64,000 nt of DNA from Candidatus Flexicrinis affinis (GTDB taxonomy: Bacteria > Chloroflexota > Anaerolineae > Aggregatilineales > Phototrophicaceae), in NCBI GenBank assembly GCA_016716525.1, contig JADJWE010000001.1, forward strand, positions 1,364,001 through 1,428,000, read 5' to 3'. This document shows positions 8,268 to 17,488 of the stretch, piece after piece. The notes beneath the pieces were generated by a model. The model had not been told where the DNA came from. It saw nothing but the letters and a program-made list of their open reading frames with translations, and ran no database searches. Positions within the stretch are counted from its first letter, which is position 1; every line of letters starts with the position of its first letter. Position numbers and translations under genes: made by a program.

Positions 8268-9053
8268 ATGGCAGACGCAATCACCAGCCTCCAAAACCCG
8301 CGCATCAAACAAGTGCGCCGCCTGCGCGATCAGCGTGCGCGTGTCGAAGAAAGCCGCTACGTCATCGACAGCCGGCGTGATTTGGCGCGAGCACTTTCCG
8401 CCGGTCATCAGGTGGACTATGTGCTGGTCGAATCGTCTCTGTTCGGGTCGTTGAGCGATGTGCCGCTCGACGTGCAGATTCCCGTATCGGCGCAGGCGAT
8501 GGACAAGGCCAGCTATCGGGACAACAGCGACGGGATCACCGCCGTGATGGTGCGGCCGGCCGTGCCCGGAGCAGCGGATTTTGCGCGCGCGTGGCGCGGC
8601 CCCGTACTCGGGCTCGTCGCGCTGGAAAAGCCCGGAAATGTCGGGGCGCTTCTGCGCACAGCAGATGCAGCCGGCTTTGGGAGCGTGGTCCTGATCGATT
8701 GCCCGATTGACGTATACAACCCGAACGTGATCCGCGCGAGCACCGGCGCAGTGTTTCTGAGAAACGTGTACGAGATGACGACGGCTGAGGCGCAAGAAGT
8801 TTTTTCGGCGTGTGACTTGCGCATGTATGCCACGCATCTCGATGCGGCGACTGACGCGTTCAGCGTCCGGTTCGTCAAAGCCAGCGTACTCTTGATGGGT
8901 AAGGAAGACGCCGGCCTCCCGAACGAATGGCTTGCTTTCGCGGACGAACGGATCATCATCCCGATGGCTGGTCAGATCGCGGACTCGCTCAACGTGGCGG
9001 CGGCAGGTGCGGTGCTCATGTACGAAGTGTATCGGCAGACGCGTATTCAGTAA
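8268..9053 (+). CDS. SpoU/TrmH-family RNA 2'-O-ribose methyltransferase
   Basis: 261 residues from ATG 8268; the frame extends upstream into ftsY, but similarity begins at MADAITSLQNPRIKQVRRL, the typical start of the substrate-binding domain. The SPOUT knot motifs are complete: EKPGNVGALLRTADAAGFG, NPNVIRASTGAVFLRN, LMGKEDAGLP and IPMAGQIADSLNVAAAGAVL. These proteins transfer methyl from S-adenosylmethionine to a ribose 2'-OH in rRNA or tRNA. The substrate-domain layout resembles RlmB/TsnR-like enzymes, so 23S rRNA is likely, but the target nucleotide cannot be read. It lies between ftsY and prfB. Confidence 0.9.
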   Translation: MADAITSLQNPRIKQVRRLRDQRARVEESRYVIDSRRDLARALSAGHQVDYVLVESSLFGSLSDVPLDVQIPVSAQAMDKASYRDNSDGITAVMVRPAVPGAADFARAWRGPVLGLVALEKPGNVGALLRTADAAGFGSVVLIDCPIDVYNPNVIRASTGAVFLRNVYEMTTAEAQEVFSACDLRMYATHLDAATDAFSVRFVKASVLLMGKEDAGLPNEWLAFADERIIIPMAGQIADSLNVAAAGAVLMYEVYRQTRIQ

Positions 9054-9065
9054 GGGTGGCCCGTC

Positions 9066-10166
9066 GTGAGTGTCACAGTAGGGCAGTTCAAGGAACTCAA
9101 CACCATTGTGGGAAACCTTTCGCGCCGCCTCGCGATTGCCGACTTGGCGCGCAAGGTCGCCGAACTTGAGGAGCAGTCGGGCGAGGCTGAGTTCTGGAAC
9201 AGCCCGGATGCAGCGCAGAAGGTCATGCAGGAGATCGCGCGGCTTAAGGCCCGCATCGAGCCGTGGCAGAAGTTACAAGCCCGAATCGCCGATGCCCTGG
9301 AGCTGTCGTCCCTTAATGACCCTGACCTCGAAGGCGAACTCGACGCCGAGTACGCAGACTTGCAGATTGTCGTAGACCGCATGTCGATACAGGCGTTGTT
9401 GAGCGGGCCAAACGACCCGCGTGACGCGTTCCTAGCAATCCATGCGGGCGCTGGCGGCACCGATTCTCAGGACTGGGCTCAGATGCTCGAACGCATGTAT
9501 CTGCGCTGGGCGGAAGACAACGGCTACAAGGTTGAGGTGATCGAACGCAGCGAAGGCGAAGAAGCTGGGATCAAGAGCGTGACGCTGGGCATACGCGGCA
9601 ACTATGCTTACGGCTACCTGCGCAGCGAGCAGGGGGTGCATCGCCTTGTCAGACTGAGTCCGTTCGACTCTGCGAGCCGCCGCCACACGTCCTTCGTAAA
9701 AGTCGAGCTGTGGCCGGACATCCAAGACGACATCGACATCGAGATTAGCGAGAAAGATCTGCGCATCGACACGTACCGTGCCGGTGGGGCAGGCGGACAG
9801 CACATGCAGAAGAACGATACGGCTGTTCGGATCACGCATCTTCCGACCGGCATCGTAATTCAGTGTCAGAATGAGCGTAGTCAGGCGCAGAACCGCGAGC
9901 GTGCGATGATGATCCTCAAGGCCCGCCTTGCTGATCTCGAGCGGCAGCGGCAAGACGCTGAGTTAGCGGCCCTCAAAGGCGAGAACGTCAACGCAGAGTG
10001 GGGTAACCAAATTCGCTCGTATGTGCTTCACCCGTATCAGCTGGTCAAGGATCATCGGACCAACCACGAATCGGGCAACACCACGGCCGTGCTGGACGGA
10101 CGCCTCATCGACTTTATGGAAGCTTACTTGCACATGAAGGTCGACCAAGCGAATAACGGTAAGTAG
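9066..10166 (+). CDS. prfB: Peptide chain release factor 2
   Basis: GTG start, 366 residues, the usual RF2 length. The RF2 stop-codon recognition tripeptide SPF is present in LVRLSPFDSASRRHTSF, and the peptidyl-tRNA hydrolysis motif GGQ in GGAGGQHMQKND. It terminates translation at UGA and UAA. The start region reads in one frame (SRRLAIADLARKVAELE) with no in-frame UGA, so the programmed +1 frameshift that autoregulates prfB in many bacteria is absent. It ends a three-gene plus-strand cluster with ftsY and converges on the glycosidase at 10224; no convincing hairpin is seen in the 57-base gap. Confidence 0.96.
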   Translation: MSVTVGQFKELNTIVGNLSRRLAIADLARKVAELEEQSGEAEFWNSPDAAQKVMQEIARLKARIEPWQKLQARIADALELSSLNDPDLEGELDAEYADLQIVVDRMSIQALLSGPNDPRDAFLAIHAGAGGTDSQDWAQMLERMYLRWAEDNGYKVEVIERSEGEEAGIKSVTLGIRGNYAYGYLRSEQGVHRLVRLSPFDSASRRHTSFVKVELWPDIQDDIDIEISEKDLRIDTYRAGGAGGQHMQKNDTAVRITHLPTGIVIQCQNERSQAQNRERAMMILKARLADLERQRQDAELAALKGENVNAEWGNQIRSYVLHPYQLVKDHRTNHESGNTTAVLDGRLIDFMEAYLHMKVDQANNGK

Positions 10167-10223
10167 GCGACGCACTTCTTCAACTGATCAGGGAACAAAC
10201 CGCTGAGCCATACCTCACATCAG

Positions 10224-12497
10224 TCAGTCGATCAAGCCTGCGGCCCGAAGATTCACGACGAATCGCAGACCCACCTCACTTCCACTGCGGAAGAATACGG
10301 CAGGATAGCCCATCGGGGCAGGGATAGTGATTGACTGCGGACCTTCGTACTCGATGCCTGTCCACACCTGAACCCAGCTACCCTCTGGCAGATAGACGAC
10401 AGCCTCGTCCACATCAGGATCAAGTACCGGCGCAACAAGCAGTTCATCGCCAACCATGAACTGCTCAAAGACGAAGTCGTACGCGGCAGGGTCATGGGGG
10501 AACACCAGCATCATTGGGCGGACAACAGGTAGACCGGACGCAGCAGCCTCGCTGACGAGAGCGGATCGGTAGAACCCCCACGCCTCATGGATTCTCGCAG
10601 CGCGGGCGAACTGCTCGATTGACTGATCATCGTCGTAGATCTGGGCATTCTGGTCGGGGCGGTTTCCTTCATGGGTTCTAAAAACTGGCGTGAACGCATT
10701 CAGTTCACTCCACCGACCTAGCAGTTCACGAGTCCGGTAGTAGTTGGCGATCGGGTTAGTGATGGTCGTGTATCCTCCGATATCGCTGTGATTGAACGCG
10801 AATCCCGCAAGGCCAGACGAGAGCAAGCCCGTGACCGCTGACTTGATCCCGTCGTACGCGTCCCACGCGACCATTTGATCGCCGAGCCAGAACAGGGACG
10901 TGTGTGTGGGACTTTCGCGGTACCCGGACCGCATGAAATAGACAATCTCCTCGCCGAGGCCGGCCGCAAGCTCCTGGTTGAACTGCGCCCAGAGTACGGG
11001 GTAGTGGTTGTGTGCGGTGTCGCCACTGGCCCCGTCAAACAACACCGCGTCGACCGGTAGACCCTCGCCGAAGTCGGCCATCCAGCCCGCAGCGCCAGTG
11101 GCACGCACCTGTTCGCTCAACACGTCGCGATACCACGCCGACGCTTCGGGATTCGTGAAGTCAATCATTGCAGCGGAGAAGTCGGTGTTGCGAAGCAGAT
11201 ATGGCGATGCATCCTGTCTCCTAACGACGTAGCCCTTCGAGACCGCTTCTTGGTACAAGTTGCGACCGCCGCCTGGCTTCTCTGAGATATCCGCTAAGTA
11301 CGGGTTGACATAGATCAGCAGTCGAACGCCGTCATTCGCCAACTCTTCGCTGAGACTGTCCCAAGCTGGATAGTGCATTGTGTCCAGCTGCCAGTTCCAC
11401 CAGAGTTGGCTACCGAAGCTGGTCTCCCGTCGTCCGACCCAATCTTGTAGCCACAACGCGGTGACTGGCACTTCGTGTTCCCGCAGCCGGCTGTAGATGT
11501 CGCGGACACGTTCGGTCCCGCCCTGCAACCCGATGATTGCACCGGCGGTGATCCAATCTGGAAGGGGAGCCATTCGACCAATCAGCTCGGTATAGACGCC
11601 CACTAGCTCGGAAGGGGTCTCTCCGTAAAGGAGCGTCCCGCGGACCTCGTTGCTGTAGACTGTGACTTGAAGGCGATCGTCCGCACGCATGTCAAAAGCG
11701 CTGTATTCGTCATTCCAGAGCAGAAACCCACGCTTCTGATCGGTGAGAAAGTACGGAACAGGAGCATATGAGTCAGACCACGTCCCGCCGGCCCCGGCCT
11801 GCAGGTCGGCTCCTAGGGTGAGCGGCTGGATGCCACGGCCGATACCTTGTTCGCTGACGAATATCGGCACGTACTGACCTTTCATGTCAAGCAGCGTGTA
11901 CTGAGTACCGAAGCCAAGGACATGTTCGTCAAGGGCGGTTGCGCTTGTCAAGTAGAGCCGATTCAGATCCTCCCGATCAACGGATAGAGAGAACTCGAGA
12001 GCATTACGGCTTCTCTCATAGAGGACGAGATGGTAGCGAGCAATCGTGCCATCGTCGCACGCAAGAGTCCCTTCGACGTGGGTGCCGGTGTCGGCCTGCG
12101 AAATGCGATCAACAGACTGGTCACCGCACAACAGCGTCCGATGGTCGGTCACCCGATAGTGTGCGCGTGACTCGTGGAATTCAGCCATGCCTGCTCCGGC
12201 GGCTACGAATGGGACGCCCGGCACGCTCTCCCAGACGATTGCCTCCCGATCGGGCAGATGCGTGACGCGAATTATCGCAGCGACGGGATCCCACTCGATC
12301 TCGAAACTGCCCTCAACATATTTGAGCGGCGCCGTGTTCTGCGTCCTTTGGGAAGCCGACTGCACCAGTTGACCTTCGACTGGCCGAATGCGGTAGTCGT
12401 CCGTGACGCGGACGGCGACCACATAGCCAATTGCCACCAACAGGACGATCACGGTCACCGTGAGGCAACCACAACCAATCTGACGCGCTTGTTTCAT
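10224..12497 (-). CDS. Glycoside hydrolase family 31 protein, membrane-anchored, YihQ-like clade
   Basis: 757 residues from ATG 12495-12497; an upstream in-frame ATG at 12593 is possible, but the chosen start places a single transmembrane/signal-anchor segment (about residues 8-30) right at the N-terminus. The catalytic domain shows the GH31 nucleophile in GWMADFGEG (Asp near 475) and the acid/base Asp in LFWLGDQMVAWD (near 540). The QDWVGRRETSFG block matches the sulfoquinovosidase/YihQ branch as I remember it, but the arginine that binds the sulfonate in YihQ appears to be Gln, so an ordinary alpha-glucosidase or alpha-xylosidase is as likely. Exo-acting, probably at the outer face of the membrane. 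It stands alone, with no transporter or other sugar genes beside it. Confidence 0.85.
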   Translation of the reverse strand: MKQARQIGCGCLTVTVIVLLVAIGYVVAVRVTDDYRIRPVEGQLVQSASQRTQNTAPLKYVEGSFEIEWDPVAAIIRVTHLPDREAIVWESVPGVPFVAAGAGMAEFHESRAHYRVTDHRTLLCGDQSVDRISQADTGTHVEGTLACDDGTIARYHLVLYERSRNALEFSLSVDREDLNRLYLTSATALDEHVLGFGTQYTLLDMKGQYVPIFVSEQGIGRGIQPLTLGADLQAGAGGTWSDSYAPVPYFLTDQKRGFLLWNDEYSAFDMRADDRLQVTVYSNEVRGTLLYGETPSELVGVYTELIGRMAPLPDWITAGAIIGLQGGTERVRDIYSRLREHEVPVTALWLQDWVGRRETSFGSQLWWNWQLDTMHYPAWDSLSEELANDGVRLLIYVNPYLADISEKPGGGRNLYQEAVSKGYVVRRQDASPYLLRNTDFSAAMIDFTNPEASAWYRDVLSEQVRATGAAGWMADFGEGLPVDAVLFDGASGDTAHNHYPVLWAQFNQELAAGLGEEIVYFMRSGYRESPTHTSLFWLGDQMVAWDAYDGIKSAVTGLLSSGLAGFAFNHSDIGGYTTITNPIANYYRTRELLGRWSELNAFTPVFRTHEGNRPDQNAQIYDDDQSIEQFARAARIHEAWGFYRSALVSEAAASGLPVVRPMMLVFPHDPAAYDFVFEQFMVGDELLVAPVLDPDVDEAVVYLPEGSWVQVWTGIEYEGPQSITIPAPMGYPAVFFRSGSEVGLRFVVNLRAAGLID

Positions 12498-12636
12498 AGA
12501 CGCGTTCCGCTCAACTCGACCAAACAACGGTTCGGCCACTATCACGATCGTAAGCCCGGTCAACGATCGGCGACAAGCGGCCATTAGCGCCACGTTTGGC
12601 GATGTGTGGACCGAGATTCTCGGCGAGCAGTCAAAC

Positions 12637-12665
12637 TTGACGTGCTGGACCGCGAGGCGTATAAT
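12637..12665 (+). promoter_or_regulatory. Near-consensus sigma-70 promoter for rpoC
   Basis: TTGACG (12637-12642), a 17-base spacer and a perfect TATAAT (12660-12665). Transcription would start near 12672, leaving a leader of about 150 bases before the rpoC start. It lies in the 327-base gap between the divergent glycosidase and rpoC. Confidence 0.85.
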
Positions 12666-12705
12666 TCCCGATTACTGATGCGTAGCGTATGGTGCGATTC
12701 ACCTA

Positions 12706-12740
12706 AGCCAGCGTCGCCTAATCTCGGCTGACGGCTGGCT
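12706..12740 (+). other. Stem-loop in the rpoC leader
   Basis: AGCCAGCGTC (12706-12715) pairs with GACGGCTGGCT (12730-12740) with one bulged base. No U-run follows, so it is not a classical terminator. It could affect leader stability or regulation; the function is inferred only from position. Confidence 0.45.
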
Positions 12741-12824
12741 TCGTATTCGTTAGCACCCCGATATGTTACAGAGTGGTCCCCGCAGGTTCTCGACCCGTTC
12801 CAATATGCTGTAGGAGGATGCGCC

Positions 12825-15800
12825 TTGGCGGCGAAAGATTTTAGCGCACTACGCGTGAGCCTCGCCTCGCCTGAAACGATCAAGAAGTGGTCGTATGGCG
12901 AAGTCACCAAGCCGGAAACGATCAACTACCGCCGACTGCGCCCGGAAAAGGACGGGCTGTTCTGCGAAGCCATCTTTGGCCCGACCCGCGACTGGCAGTG
13001 CTACTGCGGGAAGTTCAAGAACATCCGCTATAAGGGTGTCATCTGCGACAAGTGCGGTGTGGAAGTCACCCGCTCGGTCGTGCGCCGTGAGCGTATGGGC
13101 CACATTCTGCTGGCCGCGCCGGTCGCGCATGTGTGGTACACGCGCCGTGTGCCGAGCTACCTTGGTCTGCTGCTCGACATCAGCCGGCGCAATCTCGACC
13201 GCGTGCTGTATTTCGCGCAATATGTCGTGACGGGCGTCGACGAGGACAACCGCGAACGTGCGCTCAAGCGTATCGACCGCGAGATTCAAGCCAAAGAAAA
13301 CGAGCTGGGCGACGACATTAAGTCGCAGATGGTCAACATCCGCGACGAACGCGATCAGCAGCTAGACGCCTTTGAACTTCGTGAAGCCGAGATCTCGCGC
13401 CACTACGAAGAAGAATTGGCCCGCCTCACGGATAAGCTGATGCAAGAAGCGCAGGCGGTTCAGGTTCGCGTGGAAGGTATGCGCGGACAGAAGGCAACTG
13501 CTGCGATCATGCTCGAAGCAGCCGACATGACCGTTGTTGCTAAGGGCGCAACGGTAACCAACGACCACCTCGTCACCGTCCAGCAGGCCGTCAATGACTA
13601 CCTGAATGAACTGCAGCTCGAGATTGAGTCGCAGCGTCGTCAGGCGTTGGCCGACCTTGAAACCGAGCGGGACACGGTGAAGCGCGCCGCGGCCGAGGGC
13701 CTCGACGTACGTATGAGCAAGCTGCAAGAGCGCATGAGCGACGTGCTCAAGGCGGCTAACGATGCCAAGCGCGAGCTGCAGGACCTGCACGTTCTTCAGT
13801 TTCTGGGCGAAAACAAGTATCGCGAGCTCCGCGCCAAGTTCGGCCAGGTATTTCAGGCGGATATGGGCGCTGAGGCATTCCACAAGATCCTCAAGAGCCT
13901 CGACCTCGACAAGCTGGCCGAAGAGCTGTGGGCCGAGCTTCGCAACAACAAGAGCAAGCAGCGTCGCAAGAAGGCCACAAAGCGTCTCAAGGTGGTAGAG
14001 AGCCTGCGCCGCAGCCACAACCGTCCCGAGTGGATGATCCTCGAAGTCCTGCCGGTCATCCCGCCCGACTTGCGCCCGATGGTGCAGCTCGATGGCGGCC
14101 GCTTCGCGACGAGCGATCTCAACGACCTGTACCGCCGCGTGATCAACCGCAACAACCGTCTCAAGCACTTGCTTGAGCTGGGCGCGCCGGATGTCATTGT
14201 CCGCAACGAAAAGCGGATGCTGCAAGAAGCTGTCGACAGCCTTGTCGACAACAGCCAGCGCGGGCGGGCGCTCAGCCGCCGCGGCCGTCGCGAGCTGAAG
14301 TCGTTGAGCGATATGCTCAAGGGCAAGAAGGGGCGCTTCCGCCGCAACCTGCTCGGAAAGCGTGTCGACTACTCGGGCCGTTCGGTCATCGTCATTGGCC
14401 CGCGCCTGAAACTGCATCAGTGCGGCCTGCCCAAGACGATGGCGCTGGAGCTGTACCGCCCGTTCGTCATCAGCCGGCTCGTTGCCGATGGATACGCGCA
14501 GAACGTCAAGGGCGCCAAGCGCGTTATCGAGCGCGAGCGGCCGGAGGTCTGGGAAGCGCTGGAAGAGGTCATCAAGGCCCGTCCGGTCCTGCTGAACCGT
14601 GCGCCGACCCTGCATCGCCTCGGTATTCAGGCATTTGAGCCGATCCTTGTCGAGGGCAAGGCCATCCAGATTCACCCGCTGGTCTGTTCGGCGTTCAACG
14701 CGGACTTTGACGGCGATCAAATGGCCGTGCATGTGCCGCTGAGCGAGAACGCGGTTCGCGAGGCACGCGAGCTTATGCTGAGCACGAAGAACCTGCTCAA
14801 GCCCGCCGACGGCCAGCCGATCGTCGGCCCGGCTAAGGACATGGTGCTCGGAATCTACTACCTGACGATGGACCCCACCGTCGAAGTTGTCGCGCGCAAG
14901 GAAGACGCCGGCAAGTATCGCAGCATCGACGTCGTGTGGGACGACGATGTGCGTGTCGGCGTGGCGAAGCGGGCTAACGGTTACTACTGGGCGATGCGCA
15001 ACGACGTCACGAAAGCCACCGTGTTCTCGGACATCACCCAGACTGACGAGCGTGGCCGGACCCGCGTTTCACGCAAGGCGACCGACGTGACGATAGATGC
15101 GCTGCTGGCCGGTGACATCGATGTCGCGTTGTTCAACGGCTACGAGATGGACAAGCTGATGCAGGAGCGCGGTCTGTATGACCGCTTGGAAATCACGAAC
15201 CTGCACGAGCGCCGGTTGGTGTCAGACATCGATGAGGTCGAGTACCTGTACCGCCTCGGCGAAGTCAAGCTCCACACGCCGATCTTGCTCGGAAACATCT
15301 ACGACAACCAGCCTGCACAGCCGCGACCGGAGATCACGACTGTTGGCCGTGCGCTGTTCAACCGCATCCTGCCGGACGAACTGCGCTTCGTCCAGAAGAC
15401 GTGTGGCAAGAAGCAGCTTCAGGATCTGGTTGCGAAGTGCTTCCAGCGAATCGGCTCCGAGCGTACGACCGACTTGGTGGACGACATCAAGAACCTCGGC
15501 TTCTACTATGCGACCGTTTCAGGGACGACCGTCGCCGTTAGCGACCTGACCGTCCCCGACGAGCGCGAGAAGATTCTGACCGACGCAGACAACATGGTTC
15601 AGACCGCCGAGCGCGAATACCGCCGTGGCATGCTCTCCGAGGATGAACGGTATCAGCGGACGGTCGACGTGTGGCGCGAAGCCAAGGATGACCTCGAAAG
15701 CCTGATGAAGGACACGCTCGATCCGTATGGCCCGATCGCCATTATGGCGCTTTCCGGCTCAACGAAGGGTGGGTTCGGTCCAATCACGCAGTTGGCCGGT

Positions 15801-17399
15801 ATGCGCGGTCTGATGTCCGATCCGTCGGGTCGAATCATCGACCTGCCGATCCGCAGTCACTTCCGCGAGGGACTGAACGCGCTCGAGTACTTTATCTCGA
15901 CGCACGGTGCGCGTAAGGGCCTTGCCGATACGGCGCTGCGTACCGCCGACGCAGGGTATCTGACTCGCCGCTTGGTGGACGTTGCGCAGGATGTGATCGT
16001 GAACCGCACCGACTGCGGAACCAACCGCGGTCTGGCAATTCGCCGCAGCGACGATGTCGCCGGGCAGACGCTGTTCGAGCGTATCGTCGGCCGTTCTGCG
16101 TCCCATGACCTGCATGATCCGGAATCCGGCGTGCTGCTGGTTGCGCGCAACCAGATGATCGACGAGGATGTCGCTGAGCAAATTCAGAATTCGAAGGTTG
16201 AAGAGGTTCTGGTTCGCAGCCCGATGACGTGCGCGTTGATCCATGGCATCTGCGCGCTGTGCTATGGCCGCGACCTCGGTCGTGGCGACATGGTTGGGAT
16301 CGGGTCGGCCGTCGGGATCGTAGCGGCCCAGTCGATCGGCGAGCCGGGCACGCAGCTGACCCTGCGGACGTTCCACAGCGGTGGTACGGCGCAGACCTCG
16401 GGCGACATCACGAGTGGTTTGCCTCGTGTCGAGGAGCTTTTCGAAGCTCGCAAGAAGCCCAAGGGCGAAGCGGTCATGACCGACATCTCGGGCACGCTGC
16501 ACCTGATCAAGAAGGAAGGCGTGCGCTTCGCACAGGTGACCAACGCGCAGGTGTTCCGCACTGAGGTCAAGATCCCCGAAGGGTGGGCTATCGAGGTCGA
16601 GGAAGAGCAGGACGTGAAGTCCGGCGCTGTCCTTGCCCGTGCGCCGGAAGCCGACGGGGCGATTACCGCCGAGATGGATGGCACGGTCCACATCGAGGAT
16701 CGCACGCTGTACCTGCGTTACGAAGTCGTGACGACGGAGGAGTACGAAATCCCTTCGAACGCACGTTTGATCCCGGGGATCGAGGACGGTATGCAGGTGC
16801 ATGCCGGCCAGCAGTTGACGGACGGCGCCAAGAACCCGCACCGCATCCTGCACGTGATGGGCGAAGACGCGACGCAGTTGTACTTGCTGACCGAGGTGCA
16901 GAAGGTGTACCGCGCGCAAGGCGTGAACATCGCTGACAAGCACTTCGAGATCATGATCCGCAAGATGCTTTCGAAGGTGCAGATCACGCATGGCGGTTCG
17001 ACCGAACTGCTGCCGGGTGAACTGATCGATCGGCTGCAGTTGATCGATCGCAACGAGCGCGTGATCGCCGAGGGTGGTGAGCCTGCCAAGGCGGCCCCCG
17101 TGCTGCTGGGCATTTCTAAGGCCGCGCTCAACACCGACAGCTTCCTTTCGGCGTCGAGCTTCCAGCACACCATCAAGGTGTTGGCTGGCGCTGCAATCGA
17201 AGGCAAGGTCGACCGGCTCTACGGCCTCAAGGAGAACGTGATCATCGGCAAGCTGATCCCTGCCGGCACGGGCTTCCATACCTATCAGGATCGCGAGCTG
17301 ATTGCGCCGAATACGACCCTCGAGTCGCAGGGCGCGCTCGACCGTGACACCGAACTCTTCGACGAGTCGGACATGGACGAGAGCCTGAGCATGAACTAG
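12825..17399 (+). CDS. rpoC: DNA-directed RNA polymerase subunit beta'
   Basis: TTG start at 12825, set by the TAGGAGG ribosome-binding site at 12811-12817; 1524 residues. Zinc-binding cysteines C59, C61, C74 and C77, the catalytic NADFDGDQ loop (D627, D629, D631) binding the active-site magnesium, and a second zinc site (CALIHGICALCYGRDLG) are all present. Relative to the compact Bacillus-type subunit the chain is over 300 residues longer. Residues about 135-325 are a Glu/Gln/Arg-rich, probably coiled-coil insertion before the conserved MGAEAFHKILKSLDLD region, and a smaller insertion seems to follow YYLTMDPT (about 685-815). rpoB is not upstream: a glycosidase on the other strand is. The gene has its own promoter and a strong terminator, so it is monocistronic. 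Confidence 0.98.
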   Translation: MAAKDFSALRVSLASPETIKKWSYGEVTKPETINYRRLRPEKDGLFCEAIFGPTRDWQCYCGKFKNIRYKGVICDKCGVEVTRSVVRRERMGHILLAAPVAHVWYTRRVPSYLGLLLDISRRNLDRVLYFAQYVVTGVDEDNRERALKRIDREIQAKENELGDDIKSQMVNIRDERDQQLDAFELREAEISRHYEEELARLTDKLMQEAQAVQVRVEGMRGQKATAAIMLEAADMTVVAKGATVTNDHLVTVQQAVNDYLNELQLEIESQRRQALADLETERDTVKRAAAEGLDVRMSKLQERMSDVLKAANDAKRELQDLHVLQFLGENKYRELRAKFGQVFQADMGAEAFHKILKSLDLDKLAEELWAELRNNKSKQRRKKATKRLKVVESLRRSHNRPEWMILEVLPVIPPDLRPMVQLDGGRFATSDLNDLYRRVINRNNRLKHLLELGAPDVIVRNEKRMLQEAVDSLVDNSQRGRALSRRGRRELKSLSDMLKGKKGRFRRNLLGKRVDYSGRSVIVIGPRLKLHQCGLPKTMALELYRPFVISRLVADGYAQNVKGAKRVIERERPEVWEALEEVIKARPVLLNRAPTLHRLGIQAFEPILVEGKAIQIHPLVCSAFNADFDGDQMAVHVPLSENAVREARELMLSTKNLLKPADGQPIVGPAKDMVLGIYYLTMDPTVEVVARKEDAGKYRSIDVVWDDDVRVGVAKRANGYYWAMRNDVTKATVFSDITQTDERGRTRVSRKATDVTIDALLAGDIDVALFNGYEMDKLMQERGLYDRLEITNLHERRLVSDIDEVEYLYRLGEVKLHTPILLGNIYDNQPAQPRPEITTVGRALFNRILPDELRFVQKTCGKKQLQDLVAKCFQRIGSERTTDLVDDIKNLGFYYATVSGTTVAVSDLTVPDEREKILTDADNMVQTAEREYRRGMLSEDERYQRTVDVWREAKDDLESLMKDTLDPYGPIAIMALSGSTKGGFGPITQLAGMRGLMSDPSGRIIDLPIRSHFREGLNALEYFISTHGARKGLADTALRTADAGYLTRRLVDVAQDVIVNRTDCGTNRGLAIRRSDDVAGQTLFERIVGRSASHDLHDPESGVLLVARNQMIDEDVAEQIQNSKVEEVLVRSPMTCALIHGICALCYGRDLGRGDMVGIGSAVGIVAAQSIGEPGTQLTLRTFHSGGTAQTSGDITSGLPRVEELFEARKKPKGEAVMTDISGTLHLIKKEGVRFAQVTNAQVFRTEVKIPEGWAIEVEEEQDVKSGAVLARAPEADGAITAEMDGTVHIEDRTLYLRYEVVTTEEYEIPSNARLIPGIEDGMQVHAGQQLTDGAKNPHRILHVMGEDATQLYLLTEVQKVYRAQGVNIADKHFEIMIRKMLSKVQITHGGSTELLPGELIDRLQLIDRNERVIAEGGEPAKAAPVLLGISKAALNTDSFLSASSFQHTIKVLAGAAIEGKVDRLYGLKENVIIGKLIPAGTGFHTYQDRELIAPNTTLESQGALDRDTELFDESDMDESLSMN

Positions 17400-17424
17400 C
17401 ACGATCTTCGTGCGGAAGAATCAA

Positions 17425-17456
17425 ACGGGACGGATCACAGCGATCCGTCCCGTTTT
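17425..17456 (+). terminator. Rho-independent terminator after rpoC
   Basis: A perfect 12-base-pair stem (17425-17436 with 17442-17453), a five-base loop and a following U-run, 25 bases after the rpoC stop. Confidence 0.9.
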
Positions 17457-17488
17457 GTGTGCCGAACCTGTCTGCAGCTGACGATCGA

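Noticed and set aside
10224..12497. Calling the GH31 gene a sulfoquinovosidase
   Set aside because: The clade looks right but the aligned sulfonate-binding Arg seems to be Gln, and no sulfoquinovose pathway genes are near.
15759..17402. 547-codon open frame on the minus strand inside rpoC (also 456 codons at 13362-14732)
   Set aside because: Antisense to the highly conserved rpoC frame. Long antisense frames are expected in GC-rich coding DNA; the translation shows no family similarity.
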